DNA of 64,000 nucleotides, taken from contig CM075943.1 of NCBI GenBank assembly GCA_038030265.1, positions 58,007,971 to 58,071,970 on the forward strand. Reading direction: 5' to 3'. Origin of the DNA: Corythucha ciliata (lineage: Eukaryota; Arthropoda; Insecta; Hemiptera; Tingidae). The notes under the pieces are model-generated. The model made no database searches and was not told where the DNA came from. It saw only the letters and a list, made by a program, of their open reading frames with translations. Below, in pieces: positions 1-10,046 of the stretch. Position 1 is the first letter of the stretch; each line of letters opens with the position of its first letter. The position numbers were made by a program, and so were the translations under genes.

Positions 1-109
1 TCCGGCGAGTAGCGCTCTGATAGGTCGAAACAGTACGGATCTGAAGTCGAAACAGACTGGTTGATTTAGCCTCGAACTATGATTATTTTAAAGTTTAAAA
101 CTATCGCTT

Positions 110-1160
110 TTGTCCAGAAAACCTTCTGTATTAGAAACGTTTTTGTGTGCGAAAGTAATTGTATTACCAAAAGCAGGTAAAGACCTTTCTGATCCAAATA
201 ACTATCGTCCAATTAGCCTGCTAAGTACAATCTTAGTAAAATATTCGAAAAAAATAATCCAAAAGCGCCTTGTGACCTTCCTTTCCGAGAAAAATATTCT
301 GCGGGACGAACAATTCGGGTTCCGACAGTCCCTCTCTGCCCAAGGACAGCTTTTTCGCATTTTGAACTTCGTTACTGATAACTTTAATGCTAAGAAACAC
401 ACCGGTATGGCGTTGATGGATATAGAAAAAGCATTTGACACTGTTTGGCACCACGGTTTGCTCCACAAACTTGTTAAACTCGAATTCTCGTGTATATAAT
501 TAAAATTATGTCATCATACCTGAAAAATAGAACTTTTCGTGGACATGTAGGCTCATTTTCTTCTGTAGTGAGACACTGCTACTCTGGTGTGCCCCAAGGG
601 TCCATTCTGGACCCCATCCTGTTCATAATCTTCATCAATGATATGCCCATACCTATACATATCGTCCTAGCCTTGTTTGCAGATGACACTGCTCGCCTTA
701 CGTCGTCATGGCGAGTTGACACGATAAGTAGAAAGCTATCTGCTGGTATAGACAAAAGTAATAACTTTCTTGATCTGTGGAAGCTAAAAGCTAATGTCTC
801 AAAATACGAGTGTATACTGTTCACCAAACGTAGACCTATCATCACCCAAGATGTCCAATGCAATAACACCCTCATCCCTTGGTCACCTTCTGTAAAATAC
901 TTAGGCGTGCACTTGGACTCCAAAATGTTGTTTACCACTCACGTACAATGTAAGGTTGACGCGGCAAAAAAAAAAAAAACATCAGACTCCTGTTTCCTCT
1001 GTTATCCTGAGACTCCCAGCTTTCAAGGCTCAACAAAATTTTACTGTATAAAGTCGCAGTACGCCCACTCCTTTTCTATTCCTGCTCCGTCTGGACACAC
1101 TCCAAGTCACCCAAAACAAATTTTTAAGACTGACTTTTTGATGAGTTATATTATGCTATT
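110..1160 (+). pseudogene. Jockey-like non-LTR retrotransposon reverse transcriptase fragment
   Basis: This is the reverse transcriptase of a LINE-type element, which would copy its RNA into DNA at a nicked target. Visible blocks, in order: PNNYRPISLLS near 205-240, FGFRQS near 320, the first catalytic block with MDIEKAFD near 415-440, GVPQGS near 585-605, the second catalytic block LFADDT near 673-690, and KYLGVHLDS near 895-920. The frame shifts near 485-500, between the first catalytic block and GVPQGS, and again in the A-run at 966-980; a third frame then carries a recognisable C-terminal stretch to about 1110. The endonuclease and the 3' tail are absent, so this is a 5'- and 3'-truncated dead copy. 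It abuts the BEL/Pao gag fragment with no visible spacer. The jockey-type assignment rests on motif style; another LINE clade is possible. Confidence 0.85.
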
Positions 1161-1164
1161 AGAG

Positions 1165-1800
1165 CAACCGAGGAAACCTTCAAACACCGCCTAGGTAAAG
1201 AGCCGGAAGTATCCTCTGCTGCTAAGCTTCCGAAACTAATTGTACCCCATTGGTCAGGTGATTTAAATACATTCACTAATTTTTTCGCTTTGTTCAATGA
1301 AATAGTCCACAAAGGCCCTTACTCCGCAGTTACAAAACTCACTTATCTACGTTCATTGCTCTCGGGCCCTCCGTTAAACCTCATTGAAAACCTAGAACTG
1401 TCAAATGCTAATAATGCCGTGGCCTATCGCTTGATTGAAAACCGTTACGGTTCTCCTCGCGCTTTAGCGACTCACCATTTAAATAAAATCACGAATTTTC
1501 GCCCCCTCACTTCGGACGCTCAGGGAGATTTACAAAAGTTCCTGGACGTCTTCGACACTACTTACCAAGCCCTTGTCAATTTGAACATAGAGAACCTGGG
1601 AGATTTTCTCATGTTCCATCTGGCTCTAAAATGTTTACCGTCAAACTTAAAACTACTCTTCGAACGATCTCTTGGTGAAAACAACGAGCTCCTCTCTTTT
1701 GCTCAATTAATTTCTTTCGTGACGGAACAAACCAAAATACAGGAACGACTAGACATTTCGCTCTATAAGTTCAATGCTGCGAGCAATTCACGGCACAAAA
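1165..1800 (+). pseudogene. BEL/Pao gag fragment
   Basis: This is the capsid-like part of the BEL gag. It shows the pattern LPKLIVPHWSGDLNTFTNFF, then YLRSLLSGPPLNLIENL, then VAYRLIENRYGS, which is the usual DUF1759-type arrangement of this superfamily. The open frame extends left of the first plausible methionine near 1290, so the gag start is not preserved. No zinc knuckles follow; the frame runs into unrelated residues and stops at 1931, while the protease end appears in another frame from about 1850. This points to an internal deletion joining mid-gag to late protease. As seen, it cannot make a working capsid protein. Confidence 0.8.
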
Positions 1801-1846
1801 CCGTACAAAAATTTCCTTACAAGCTTGTTCACTACCAAAAATCTGC

Positions 1847-4800
1847 GTGGATTTACCGACAGCTGCGATATCGCATCCCATTTTCTCTAGGTTTTCTAAC
1901 TTACAACTGGCCGATCCCGAATTTCATTTGAAGCGTCCCATCGATTTTCTACTCGGTGCTGCTACATTTCCTGACATTTTAAGCCAAAATACTTCTATAA
2001 TCCACGGGAAACCGGCTGCCATCGAAACTGTTTTCGGTTGGATAATTCTGGGTTCTACCCCTTCTCCTCCTTGCGACGAAGAAGCACCTGTAGCTCTGCA
2101 TATTCAAGGAGACCGACTCCACGCACAAGTAGAACGCTTCTGGAAAATAGAAGAAGTAGAAAATATCGTTTCTTCAGAAGAACCTGAGCACATAGCAGCG
2201 GAGCAACTTTTCGTCAATACTCACAGTCGAGCCCCCTCCGGTGCTTACATCGTACGCCTCCCATTTAAAGACTCCGCCAGTCAGAGCACTTCGGTGATAG
2301 CCGCACTACAGCCGTGAAACGGTGGTGCCAAGTCGAACGAAAATTACGGCATGACGAAACTAAACGCTTAGCTTATCATGACTTCATGCAGAATTACCTC
2401 GATCTCGGTCACATGCAACTCTCTGAAAAACCTGGTCTCTACATTATTCCGCATTTTGCTATCGAACGTGACTCCCCGACCTCACCAATTCGAGTGGTGT
2501 TTGACGCCTCCTGTCCCGACGCTTCCGGTCTCTCTCTCAATGATCGATTGTTAGCTGGTCCACCACTACAAAAAGATATTGGCGAAATTCTCACTCGTTT
2601 TCGCCTCCAACCGGTGGCGCTTTCGACGGATATAAAAATGATGTATAGGCATATATGGACTCATCCTGATGACACCAAGTTTCAGCATATACTCTGGCGA
2701 AAAACGGAAGAGGCACCCCTTCTCGAGTATACTCTCTTAACCGTAACATATGGTTTGACTTCATCGCCTTTCCAAGCTCAGCGGGTCTTTCAGCAATTGG
2801 TCAAAGATCATGGACTTGAATTTCCTCTCGCGTCGGAAGCTCTCTTAAAAACATGTTTCATGGACGATGTTTGTGCAGCAGTTCGTTCAGAGAGCGCAGC
2901 GGTTCAGCTAAAACAGGAGCTTGATACCCTCTTACACTTGGGTGGGTTCGAGCTGAGAAAGTGGGCGTCAAACTCTACAACTCTGCTTCAAGATATTCCA
3001 CCGGAGCATCGCGCTGGCGTTCTTTCTCTTCATTCGGACGAGTCTAGGCCGATTCATATTCTCGGGCTTGAATGGAATCCCAAAAAAGATATTTTCACCT
3101 ACAAAATCTCACTCAATTCCAACGTACGTACGAAACGGAGTGTACTCGCTCAAGTGGCTTCGATTTTCGACCCGTTAGGGTGGGTGGCACCAGTGGTTTT
3201 CAAGGCGAAGTCCTTTCTGCAAGATTTGTGGGCCGCCGGGCTCGAATGGGACACCCCTCTCCTTCAGCAACAGTTGCTGCGGTGGGCGGAATTTGCCACG
3301 GATCTTAACCAATTAAGTGCATTGGAGATTCCTCGATTCTGCGCTCCTGTGGATACATTTCGTTTTCATCTAGTAGCGATGTGTGACGCCAGCCGACTGG
3401 GATTCGCCGCAGCACTGTATTCACGCTGTGAATTTAACGACTCACGTGAAGCCACAGTCCACCTTCTGAAAGCAAAAACCAAAGTTGCTCCTCTAAAACT
3501 CCAAACGATCCCTAGATTGGAGCTGAACGGCGCGTTGCTCTTAGCCAAATTAATACAGTCACAAAATTACTTACTCGACAGTTTGTCAATTCAGTCTACT
3601 ACCTTATTCACAGACTCCCAAGTGGTCTTAGCGTGGTTGCGAACGCCCCCGCATCGTCTCAAAACGTATGTTGCCAATCGAGTGGTGCAAATTTTAGAGA
3701 TGACGACTGTAAATCAATGGCATTATATTCCTACATCTTATAACGCAGCCGATGTAGCTTCGCGAGGCTTATTACCTTCCCAAATAAAGACAAATAAGCT
3801 ATGGTGGCACGGTCCTCAATTTTTGCAACAGTCTCCTAACACTTGGGGAAAATACTTGACCGCTTTCGAGCCTCCCACAGATATTCCGGAACTAAACGCT
3901 CCCGCACCGGTTTCACTGGCACTGACTACATTAGAGCAAAACGACTTCGTCTTGAAAATGATCGATGATGTCTCCTCTCTCACTAAAATAAAACGTATCC
4001 TAGCCTGGGTTCTCCGCTTCATCAAAAACGTAAAAACTCCAATTCACGAACGGCAAACAGGGCGGTTGACGGTGACAGAATTGGAAAGGGCCATGGTAAC
4101 CTGTATCCGGCACACCCAACGAAACTACTTCGCAAATGATATGAACACTCTTCAACGTAACGGACCACTTTCAGCCAGATTTCAAACTCTTTCTCCTTAT
4201 ATCGACACGGACGCGGTGTTGAAATTGGGTGGCCGTTTAAAAAACGCTGCGATTCCAATTATAACGAAACACCCTATCCTCCTACCGGCTAAAGCTCCGT
4301 TGTCCGCCAGGATTTGCGACGACGCACACCTAAATTCTCTACACGCGGGCCCCCAAACAACGCAAGCCGTAATACAGCGTAAATTTTGGATTCCATCACT
4401 TCGCTCACTTGTTCGCCAACGTATTCACGGTTGTCTCATTTGCTACAAGCTCCGAGTTCGCCCCCAACACCCATTAATGGGAGATCTACCTGCGGATCGC
4501 GTCACTCCCAATCGAGTTTTCTTAAACACGGGTGTTGATTTGGCCGGTCCATTCCCCATAAAAGAGAGTAATCGCCGAAACGCCAGGATTGGGAAAGGTC
4601 ACATGTGCATTTTTGTGTGCATGGTCGTTAAGGCCGTACATATTGAGCTCATTGGCGACATGACTACGGCATCGTATCGAGGTGCACTTGACCGGTTCAT
4701 AGCCCGTCGTGGGCTGTGCAGTAAAATCTATTGCGACCAGGGACGTAACTTTGTGGGTGCCTCAAACGAAGATAAAGTTTTGTTGCAGTTTCTACGGACA

Positions 4801-5461
4801 ACTGAACCGGATGTCATAGACTACCTCTCAATGAAAGGAATTGAGTACAGATTCAACCCTCTCGAATCGCCTTGGATGGGAGGACTGTGGGAAGCCGCTG
4901 TGAAGTCAGCCAAACATCATGTGATTCGCTATTTAACCAACCGCGCGTTAACATACGAAGAAACTTCCACTCTATTTTGCCGTATCGAAGCTGTGCTCAA
5001 CAGTCGGCCCCCTCTGTGCCAACATTGTCGATCCTGAAAACAGTGGAGAATATCTAAGTCCGGGTCATTTCATCATCGGGGCCCCACTTCTAAGTCCGCC
5101 AGAACCTAATCTTCTAGATCAGCCAGAAACCAGCGTGCGGCACTGGCAACTCGTCTTACGTTCAACGCAACAATTTTGGAAGCGGTGGTCAACTGAATAT
5201 CTCCATACCTTAATCCAGCGTCAAAAATGGCAGGAGCGTACCAGACCGTTAAAGGTAGGAGAGCCGGTCTTCATACTTGGAGTGGACACCAAACCACTGG
5301 ATTGGCCTCTCGGCAGGATTGTCGAATTATTTCCGGGTAAAGACGGAATAGTGCGTTCCGCTCGCGTAAAACCCAATCATGGTACGTACCATCGTCCTAC
5401 AGCAAAGCTCATTCCGCTTCCTCCAACTCAAGACATGAATTCTGGCACATTTTCAAATTAA
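1847..5461 (+). pseudogene. BEL/Pao pol: protease end, RT, RNase H, integrase
   Basis: The pol polyprotein carries the C-terminal end of the aspartic protease region near 1930-2060 (DFLLGAATF, FGWIILGS), and reverse transcriptase near 2330-3050 with RVVFDAS, DIKMMYRHI and the active-site variant FMDDV near 2860. A BEL-type RNase H follows near 3350-3760 (CDAS, LELNGALLL, FTDSQVVLAWL). Integrase has an HHCC zinc site near 4320-4450 and a catalytic core with GVDLAGPF, YCDQGRNF and LESPWMGGLWE near 4530-4900. A DUF5641-like C-terminal domain lies near 5130-5430. Two single-frame breaks are visible, one near 2285-2300 before RT and one in a C-run near 5008-5012 in late integrase. The FMDD active-site variant is unusual (YVDD is common). 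The protease active-site part is missing, so the copy is not autonomous. Confidence 0.92.
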
Positions 5462-5605
5462 TACTTATTCCTTCTTATATTTCGGCGCTCGCGAAATCGT
5501 TCGCATTATTTATATTATATAATTATTTATTCTTACAATCACTTATTATCGTTGTTGTTATTTATAGTTTAATCTAGGCAAAATTAGTTAATTTTGGGTG
5601 GGCGG

Positions 5606-5970
5606 TGTTTACGACGATTCAACAAAAACAAAAGAGTACAACGGTCATAAACCTCTTGCAGTTCAAGTTTTCTATACCACCCAATTTCTGTTCAGTTTCG
5701 TCTCTTGTTCTCTCAGTGCGTAACGCGAGTCTTAAATTGATTTCCATAAAATCGTAAAGCGTTCGAGCAAATTGTTCGTAATACAGTCCACTAAGTCAAA
5801 CGTCAGATCAACCCGACCGGTCGGCTCTCTTCGTACGATACCAACGTAGCTACAGGTACGTGGACGATCTGTTCATTGCAATAAGCTCGAATTCTCTTTT
5901 CTAAACGTCCTCACGTCGCAATAACTTAATCCCAAAACACTCAATAATAAGTCTTTGTAATCGTATCGCA
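5606..5970 (+). repeat. BEL/Pao 3' LTR
   Basis: A purine-rich tract (TTTTGGGTGGGCGG, 5592-5605) precedes TGTTTACGACG at 5606, which fits a polypurine tract followed by an LTR opening with TG. The proposed end is ...TCGTATCGCA at 5970, giving about 365 bp. The second BEL copy at 48646 opens with nearly the same bases (TGTTTACGCG) after a similar purine tract, which supports the left boundary. No matching 5' LTR is in the window, so the right boundary is inferred from the terminal CA only. Confidence 0.65.
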
Positions 5971-6730
5971 AAAAAAAATTTTTGACCCCCCCTCAAAATT
6001 TGTAGTTTTACGTTTCAAAGTGTGTAGAATCCAAATCTGCAATAAAAAAAAAATGTCCGTCCGCCGTCCGGGCCATATCTTGCCCTAGGATTGCTCGAAA
6101 AAACTCGTTCTTTCGCACATAGACTCCATTTGGGGTCTAGTTGGTCCTAACATCTGATCAGTTTCATCAAATAACTCCCTGGGGTTTTATGGGCCATAAG
6201 CGGGTCCAAAATGGGGATTTTAAAAGGATTTGGGATCATAGGGGTGTGGGGTGTCGATTTTCATGTAATTTCAAGCCGGATTTGACTACATCGATGAATA
6301 TTAAACCCACAGTCGAAATAATAAGGCATTGTTCGATAATTCGCAGCGTTTTTGTTCTCAGCTGAGAGTTGAGGTTCGAGTTTACTGTTAACTTGAGGTT
6401 AGCGAAAAAAACTCGTTTCACTTCTTCGAGTTAGTCTTGGCCTGCGAGCAAGAGCTCAAAACCTTTCTTAACCTCGAGTCACTCTCAACTTTGAGAGTTA
6501 AGTAGCCCGCACTTTAACTCAAACTTGGTGAAATCCGCCATAAAACTGTTTCATAATCCTGATGATTCTTACATTGGAGGTGAACTCTGTCAGGATGGAT
6601 CGCCTGGTCCTTTAAATTGTCACCGGCCAAATTCCACCCCCACCCGAGTACTTCCCATAAACCAGAACCATTCAGCCAATCAAATTTAAAGATAGGCAAT
6701 AACATGCACTACTTACCGTGTCTTACAGGT
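5971..6730. other. Non-coding spacer between BEL element and hAT-like element
   Basis: No gene is recognisable. The stretch starts with an A-run and contains a small perfect palindrome, ACTCTCAAAGTTGAGAGT-like, near 6480-6500, within a segment rich in gagtt/aactc motifs (6365-6530). It may be older transposon sequence, but I cannot name a family. Confidence 0.5.
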
Positions 6731-7555
6731 CTCTGAAATAGGGTTGCCAGATGACCGGTTTTCGACCGGCCTGGCCGGTTTTGGAAGTCCGAGGCCGGAT
6801 GCCGGCCGGACCCTCGACCGGCCTTAAGTAAAGCCGGTTTTCGGATTTGCTCATTTTGTAATAATTTTTTCTTAATTTTTCCTCATTAAACTATTCGTAA
6901 GGGAACTTAGCGACAAGATTTTATTTCTTTGAAACGTCGGGGATGATTTCGTGACTTTCGTGTGACTTGTGCAGGCCGGCACCGCGCTAACTCTCAGCCT
7001 AGGTAGGGCCTATTGTATTATCAGTTCCAGCGGTTCAGTCACTGTATTGTTGTGTTGTCGTGGGGGACTGAGATGGCCAAGCGCGGATCCAGAGTCAGCT
7101 TAAGGAGGGGGCCACATTATGACTCCATTCGGCCCTCGCACCTACCAATACCACACGTCAAACCGTTCCTAGACAGACACAGTTCTCAATCTCCGATAAT
7201 TGAAACATCGGAAAATTGAGGAAACCCAAACGCCGGAAAAGTTGGGGGGGGGGGGAGAAACAACATTCAACATTCAATATGTAACGTGAACTATTAGTCT
7301 GGCAAAAATATGCCTCCCGCCGAATAAAGTGTACTCAGCGCAGTGATGCAGAGGAAGGTCTTATAAGCCCCATGGCTAACACTGCAATTGTGACCCTCAA
7401 AATTGGGTTTTTTAGTGAGTGAAATCATGGAAATTACATTTTTATTGAGTGAAACCAGCTAAAAACGGTTGTTAGTGCAAAAAGTCACTGAAGTAGGCCA
7501 CCTAGAGAAATTGCTTTACTGGCAAACAAATGTTCCGAGATTAGCTGTTCATAAA

Positions 7556-9170
7556 ATTGGCAGTCTCCTCATGGAATTAATAATTTCCACACAAAATTGA
7601 TAATTTCCTCTTAAAATTGACAAGTTCCTCATAAAATTGACAATTTCCTCATAAAATTGACAATTTACTGATAAAATTGACAATTTACTCATAAAATTGA
7701 CAATTTCCTCATAAAATTGACAATTTCCTCATAAAATTGACAAATTACTCATAAAATTGACAATCTACTCTTAAAATTGATCATTTCCGCGTACAACCGG
7801 CTATTCTTGTCAATTTCCTCTTAATATAGGCAATTTCCAAAATGGACAATTTCCTCATAAAACATACAATTTCCTCATGAAATTGACGATTTCCGTGTAA
7901 AATTGTCAATTTTCTCATAAAATACATAATTTAATTGCAAAATTGACAATTTTCTCATAAATTAGACGATTTCCTCATGAAATTGTCAATTTCCTCATAA
8001 AATTGACAATTTCCTCACAAAACATATAACTTTCTGATAAAATTCACGATTTCCTTCTGGAAATTGGATATTTCCTTATCAAATCGACAATTTTCTCATG
8101 AAATTGACAATTTCCTCATAAAATTGACAATTTCTTCATAAAATTGTCAATTTCCTCATAAAACACATAATTACCTGATAAAATTCATGATTTCCTAATA
8201 AAATTGACAATTTCCTCATAAAATAGACAATTTCCTCATAAAATTGGATATTTCCTCACAAAATTGACAATCTCCTCATAAAATTGACAATTTCTTCGTA
8301 AAATTGTCAATTTCCTCATACAACATATAATTTCCTAATAAAATTCACGGTTCCCTCATAAAATTGACTATTTCCTCATAAAACATACAATTTCCTCACA
8401 AAATTAACTTTTTTCTTATAAAATTGACAATTTCCTCACAAAATGGACAATTTCCCCGTAAAATTAATTATTTCCTCATAAATATTGGCGATTTCCTCAT
8501 AAAATTGTCAGTTCCCTCATAAAATATACAATATCTCCGTAACATTGATTATTTCCTCGTGAAATTGACAATTTCTCTATAAAATTGACAATTTTCCCAT
8601 AAAATTGATAATTTCGAAACGATCTACTGCGAAACTACTGCATTAACAATAATCATAAAAAGGGCAATTGCCCATTGAGTCAAGGGGCAAAATTAATAAG
8701 TTCCAAAAGGACGAAAAATAAATAGTTTTCTAGTGAAATTGACAATTTCCACGTCAAATTAACAATGCCTGCTTCAAATTGACACGTTTTTAATTAAATT
8801 GACTATGCGCTAATAAAATTGACGATTTCGTCCTAAAATTAACGATTCCTAGTTACGATTTTCTCTTGAAATGAGCAATTTCCAATTCGAACTAACAATT
8901 GCCTTACAAAATTGGAAATTAATTCGAAAGGGGCAATTTTCTCATTATATTGATAATTCTTCATACAATAATATGTCATTTTCTTCATAAAATTGACTAT
9001 TTCCTTATTGAACTGAAGATGGACTCATCAAATTGATACTTTTTAGACTGAAAATTACCTCATAAAGTCAACCATTATGCTCATAAGGTTAAGATGTCTT
9101 ATAAAATTGAATGTTTTCTCATAAAACAGACAATTTCGTTATGAAATTGACAATTTTTTAGTGAAACCGA
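7556..9170. repeat. 20-bp satellite array inside the hAT-like element
   Basis: Some 70-80 imperfect units of about 20 bp follow TTTCCTCATAAAATTGACAA. Each unit contains the odd palindrome AAATTGACAATTT across the unit junction. The best-preserved copies are at 7620-7760 and 8090-8290; both flanks are more diverged, with spacing slips. A few GC-rich interruptions occur (for example 8640-8710). There is no coding potential. The array lies entirely inside the inverted ends of the surrounding element, so it is element content and not host satellite. Confidence 0.92.
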
Positions 9171-9678
9171 CGAGCTCTTGGTGGAGCATTTCGCATATTT
9201 GTTGCCTTTGGCGCGGCAATTTCACGTAAATTTTGCCTTGAATGTGGCGACTCAAGTGAGTGTTTGCCCGGAATGTTTGCGTTTTGCCCGCCGCCGTGGG
9301 GCATTTCGTGCGGTTCACTCGTTGTGCAGCGGCCTTTCTAAACAGGTTTTTTTTCCTCACAATGTGACGTTTCGCTTATAAGTTTGCCCTTGGCGTCACC
9401 TTTCGCATAAATTTTGCCCTTGACGTGGTGGCGTTCAACGTCAATTTTCTTCTGTGAGACCATTCGCGAGAGTTTTCCCCTTGAGTAAATCAGTATTTCG
9501 CATCTCTCGAGACCCTCGGACCTATGAGAAAATGACCCTAAAATTAAGGTGAGGAGGTTTTGATGATTTTTTTTTTTTTTCGCAAGTGACCTCGACTCCA
9601 AGGGAGGGGCCTAGGCCCCTGTGGCCCCTCTCTTAGATCCGCCCCTGGAGATGGCCCGGAGTTGAATAGTTCCTGGTC

Positions 9679-9750
9679 GCCGCGGTGTCTTGGTGGTCTA
9701 AGAGCCGTACCGGAGATACGGTGTCCGGGTTCGATTCCCGCTCCGTGGCA
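9679..9750 (+). pseudogene. tRNA-like sequence, probable SINE head or tRNA pseudogene
   Basis: A cloverleaf can be drawn: a 7-bp acceptor stem GCCGCGG/CCGTGGC (9679-9685 with 9743-9749), a 4-bp D stem TCTT/AAGA, a 5-bp anticodon stem CCGTA/TACGG, and a T arm around GGGTTCGATTCCC. The internal promoter boxes match polymerase III A (TGGTGGTCTAAGAG) and B (GGTTCGATTCC). The anticodon position reads GGA (serine), but base 33 is C instead of U, the long serine variable arm is missing, and one extra T lies before the acceptor strand. A T-rich stretch (TTTCTTTTT) follows. These defects fit a tRNA-derived SINE or dead tRNA better than a working gene. It sits inside the hAT-like element. Confidence 0.6.
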
Positions 9751-10046
9751 GTTTCTTTTTCTCACATTAACATATTTAATTAAGAGAAAACGTATGGAAA
9801 TTTACTGTCTCGAGGCAGATTTTTTGGGGAATCGAAAACTCTATTAGGCCCTCCTCAAATTGAACCTGTGAACATACACATACTGGTTCACACATTCACA
9901 GTCAATTATTTTTTGTCCGCGCGTATGAGTGGCCTGGATTCAATTTACAGTGGGTCACCCGGTATATATTTATGTAATACACGACTTGTATATATATGTA
10001 TTGGCCGGTTTTTGAGCTTTTCAAATCTGGCAACCCTACTCTGAAA

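Larger units (their letters stand above)
1165..5970 (+). mobile_element. BEL/Pao LTR retrotransposon, 5'-truncated, with 3' LTR
   Basis: The block order gag, protease end, reverse transcriptase, RNase H, integrase and 3' LTR is that of BEL/Pao. No 5' LTR or primer site is visible, because the left side runs straight into a LINE fragment. Much of the gag-protease junction (zinc knuckles and protease active site) is missing, with the gag domain ending near 1800 and the protease C-terminal end resuming near 1850. Pol has only two visible frameshifts over about 3.6 kb, so the insertion looks fairly young. The 3' boundary is the proposed LTR end at 5970, followed by an A-run. Confidence 0.88.
6739..10038. 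mobile_element. hAT-like non-autonomous element filled with a 20-bp satellite
   Basis: The element begins TAGGGTTGCCAGAT at 6739 and ends with the inverted form ATCTGGCAACCCTA at 10038. It is flanked by perfect 8-bp direct repeats CTCTGAAA at 6731-6738 and 10039-10046. An 8-bp duplication with TAGGG-type inverted ends fits the hAT superfamily. It is 3300 bp long with no transposase frame. Inside the left end is a cluster of CCGG/CCGGTTTT motifs (6750-6845), weakly echoed at the right end (TTGGCCGGTTTTTGAG, 10002-10017). A long satellite fills 7556-9170. At 9171-9480 lies a GC-richer block with a repeated TTTGCCCTTG-like motif, and a tRNA-like unit sits at 9679-9750. It must have been moved by a transposase supplied elsewhere. 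Confidence 0.88.

Noticed and set aside
7556..9170. CRISPR-like array
   Set aside because: Units are contiguous with no unique spacers, and the DNA is eukaryotic; it is a satellite inside a transposon.
9679..9750. Functional serine tRNA gene
   Set aside because: Base 33 is C, the long variable arm is missing and there is an extra base before the acceptor strand.
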